From contig JAILNJ010000018.1 of the NCBI GenBank assembly GCA_024691665.1, positions 1 through 7,334 of the forward strand: 7,334 nt of DNA, read 5' to 3'. Under the pieces are notes generated by a model. That model was not told the DNA's origin, searched no databases, and was given only the letters and a program-made list of their open reading frames with translations. Position 1 is the first letter of the stretch. Each line of letters starts with the position of its first letter. The stretch is from Gammaproteobacteria bacterium. GTDB lineage: Bacteria; Bacillota_I; Bacilli_A; Izemoplasmatales; UBA1188. Of the stretch, positions 6,449 through 7,334 are shown piece after piece. The position numbers and the translations under genes are program-made.

Positions 6449-7334
6449 AAAGTTAATATAAGTGATTAAATCATCAATTGAATAATATTTAGAAAAGCCA
6501 GCTTTCTCTACTGTTTCACCATCAATTCTTGAAGTTGAATATACAATTCCTTTATTAGTTCCTTCAATTTCATATAGTGTAATACAGTTACCTTTAGTGG
6601 TTGAACTTATATTATATCTTGAGATTTCTTCTTTAATTTCATCAGTTATTACTACTTGTGCGATATCAATCCACTTTTGATTTATTTGATAGAATGCATC
6701 ACCACCACCGATAATACATTCACCATCATCATCAAGGACATAACTTCCGATACGTTCAATCTTAAGTTCATCAATCTTAGAGATATGAGAGTAGCAGTTT
6801 CTATTTCTATTTAAGATAATTGTGTTTGGTCTAATACGTTTGATGTAGTATGGACCAGTTGCCTTTTCAATGAATGAACATGTTCTAATATAGGCAGTAT
6901 CACCTTTTTCAAAACCAAATTCATAAGTTGATGGACTAACTGTCATACCATTATCTAAAAAGCTTTGAGATACTAAATAAACATTTAATAATCTCTTTTC
7001 TGTTTCATTTAATTCTCTTGTGGTTTCAATCTCTAACATTCTATCAGATAGAGTTCTAATTCCTTCAATATGAGCGTTACTATATTTAGTCTTACTATTT
7101 AAGTCGCTATAATATTCACTTAAACCTTTAACTGGAAGACTCATATAATCATAGTTTTCACTAGATGGATCAAACATTACATAATAAGTGAAAAGTAAAT
7201 CTTTTGAATCATATACTGAACCAGTATTTGATGCGATACCATCTTTTAAGGTGATGATATATTTGAATGTGCCTTCTTCAGTTTCATGAACTCTTAGTGA
7301 TGCGGGTGATGTATAGATGTATCCATCAACCTCT
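6443..7334 (-). CDS. Oligopeptide-type ABC transporter substrate-binding protein (SBP family 5), 5' end beyond the window
   Basis: The frame is open to the right edge and gives 296 visible residues. The ATG at 7177 is not the start: it has no ribosome binding site, and homology continues upstream. That upstream part reads like OppA-type proteins: FKYIITLKDG (visible residues 23-32) resembles the F-x-LRDG strand, and SKDLLFTYYVMFDP (43-56) the A-x-DVvfs helix. Later come TGPYYIK (159-165), the family's G-P-Y strand, and QKWIDIAQ (219-226), which resembles the G-x-iDia segment. Such lipoproteins capture peptides for an OppBCDF-type transporter. A typical member continues well past this point, but this one stops about 35 residues after the next predicted strand (GIVYSTS, 262-268), so much of the C-terminal lobe seems missing. 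The stop lies in a good terminator, so this end looks settled rather than freshly broken. The signal peptide would lie outside the window. It could be a decayed paralogue or have changed function. Confidence 0.72.
   Translation of the reverse strand, partial: EVDGYIYTSPASLRVHETEEGTFKYIITLKDGIASNTGSVYDSKDLLFTYYVMFDPSSENYDYMSLPVKGLSEYYSDLNSKTKYSNAHIEGIRTLSDRMLEIETTRELNETEKRLLNVYLVSQSFLDNGMTVSPSTYEFGFEKGDTAYIRTCSFIEKATGPYYIKRIRPNTIILNRNRNCYSHISKIDELKIERIGSYVLDDDGECIIGGGDAFYQINQKWIDIAQVVITDEIKEEISRYNISSTTKGNCITLYEIEGTNKGIVYSTSRIDGETVEKAGFSKYYSIDDLITYINFK

Noticed and set aside
7175..7177. ATG at 7177 as the start of the rightmost gene (244 residues)
   Set aside because: No ribosome binding site precedes it, the frame stays open for 52 more codons to the edge, and those codons resemble the N-terminal region of family-5 binding proteins.
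1..7334. Mycoplasma-type code with TGA read as tryptophan
   Set aside because: No conserved gene has an in-frame TGA, tryptophans use TGG, and rimO ends at a TGA exactly where the protein family ends.
1..7334. CRISPR arrays, insertion sequences, prophage or defence genes
   Set aside because: I found no regularly spaced repeats, transposase-like motifs, terminal inverted repeats or known defence domains; every gene except the binding protein is a full, ordinary member of its family or a clear edge fragment.

Overview
The window is strongly AT-rich and tightly packed. It looks like chromosomal sequence from a low-GC member of the Bacillota, probably of the Bacilli, Erysipelotrichia or Acholeplasma/RF39 type. 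The reasons are a T-box leader on trpS, an Spx-type regulator, PepF and a DegV/FakB-type protein, AGGAGG ribosome binding sites, and predominant AGA arginine codons. All three stop codons are used: rimO ends in TGA and tryptophan is read from TGG, so the Mycoplasma code does not apply.

Layout, left to right. Bases 1-56 hold the first 18 codons of a leftward spx-like gene that runs off the left edge. A 120-base divergent promoter region separates it from rightward pepF (oligoendopeptidase F, 177-1946). A strong promoter sits directly after the pepF stop and drives a tryptophan T-box leader (about 1984-2176) and then trpS (2194-3186). A bidirectional terminator closes trpS and also closes a leftward operon read from the right: degV (6347-5463), rimO (5460-4156) and popT/DUF368 (4159-3203). 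To the right of degV another hairpin (6418-6448) terminates a leftward gene (6443 to the right edge). That gene encodes part of an oligopeptide-type (SBP family 5) ABC transporter substrate-binding protein, and its start lies outside the window.

How the genes relate. PepF cleaves small peptides in the cytoplasm and the family-5 binding protein would capture peptides outside the cell. TrpS is controlled by uncharged tRNA-Trp through its leader. The degV-rimO-popT operon combines a fatty-acid-binding protein, a ribosomal protein S12 modification enzyme and a polyprenyl-phosphate transporter, linked by a 2-base gap and a 4-base overlap. spx, pepF, trpS and an oppA-like gene also lie in one neighbourhood in Bacillus subtilis, so this may be a rearranged remnant of that locus.

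I see no CRISPR array, insertion sequence, tRNA, rRNA or defence system. The window is mostly housekeeping. The points most worth a second look are the unusual C-terminal end of the binding protein, two terminators folded into gene ends, the Trp T-box with its double specificity check, and the altered first repeat motif of PopT.
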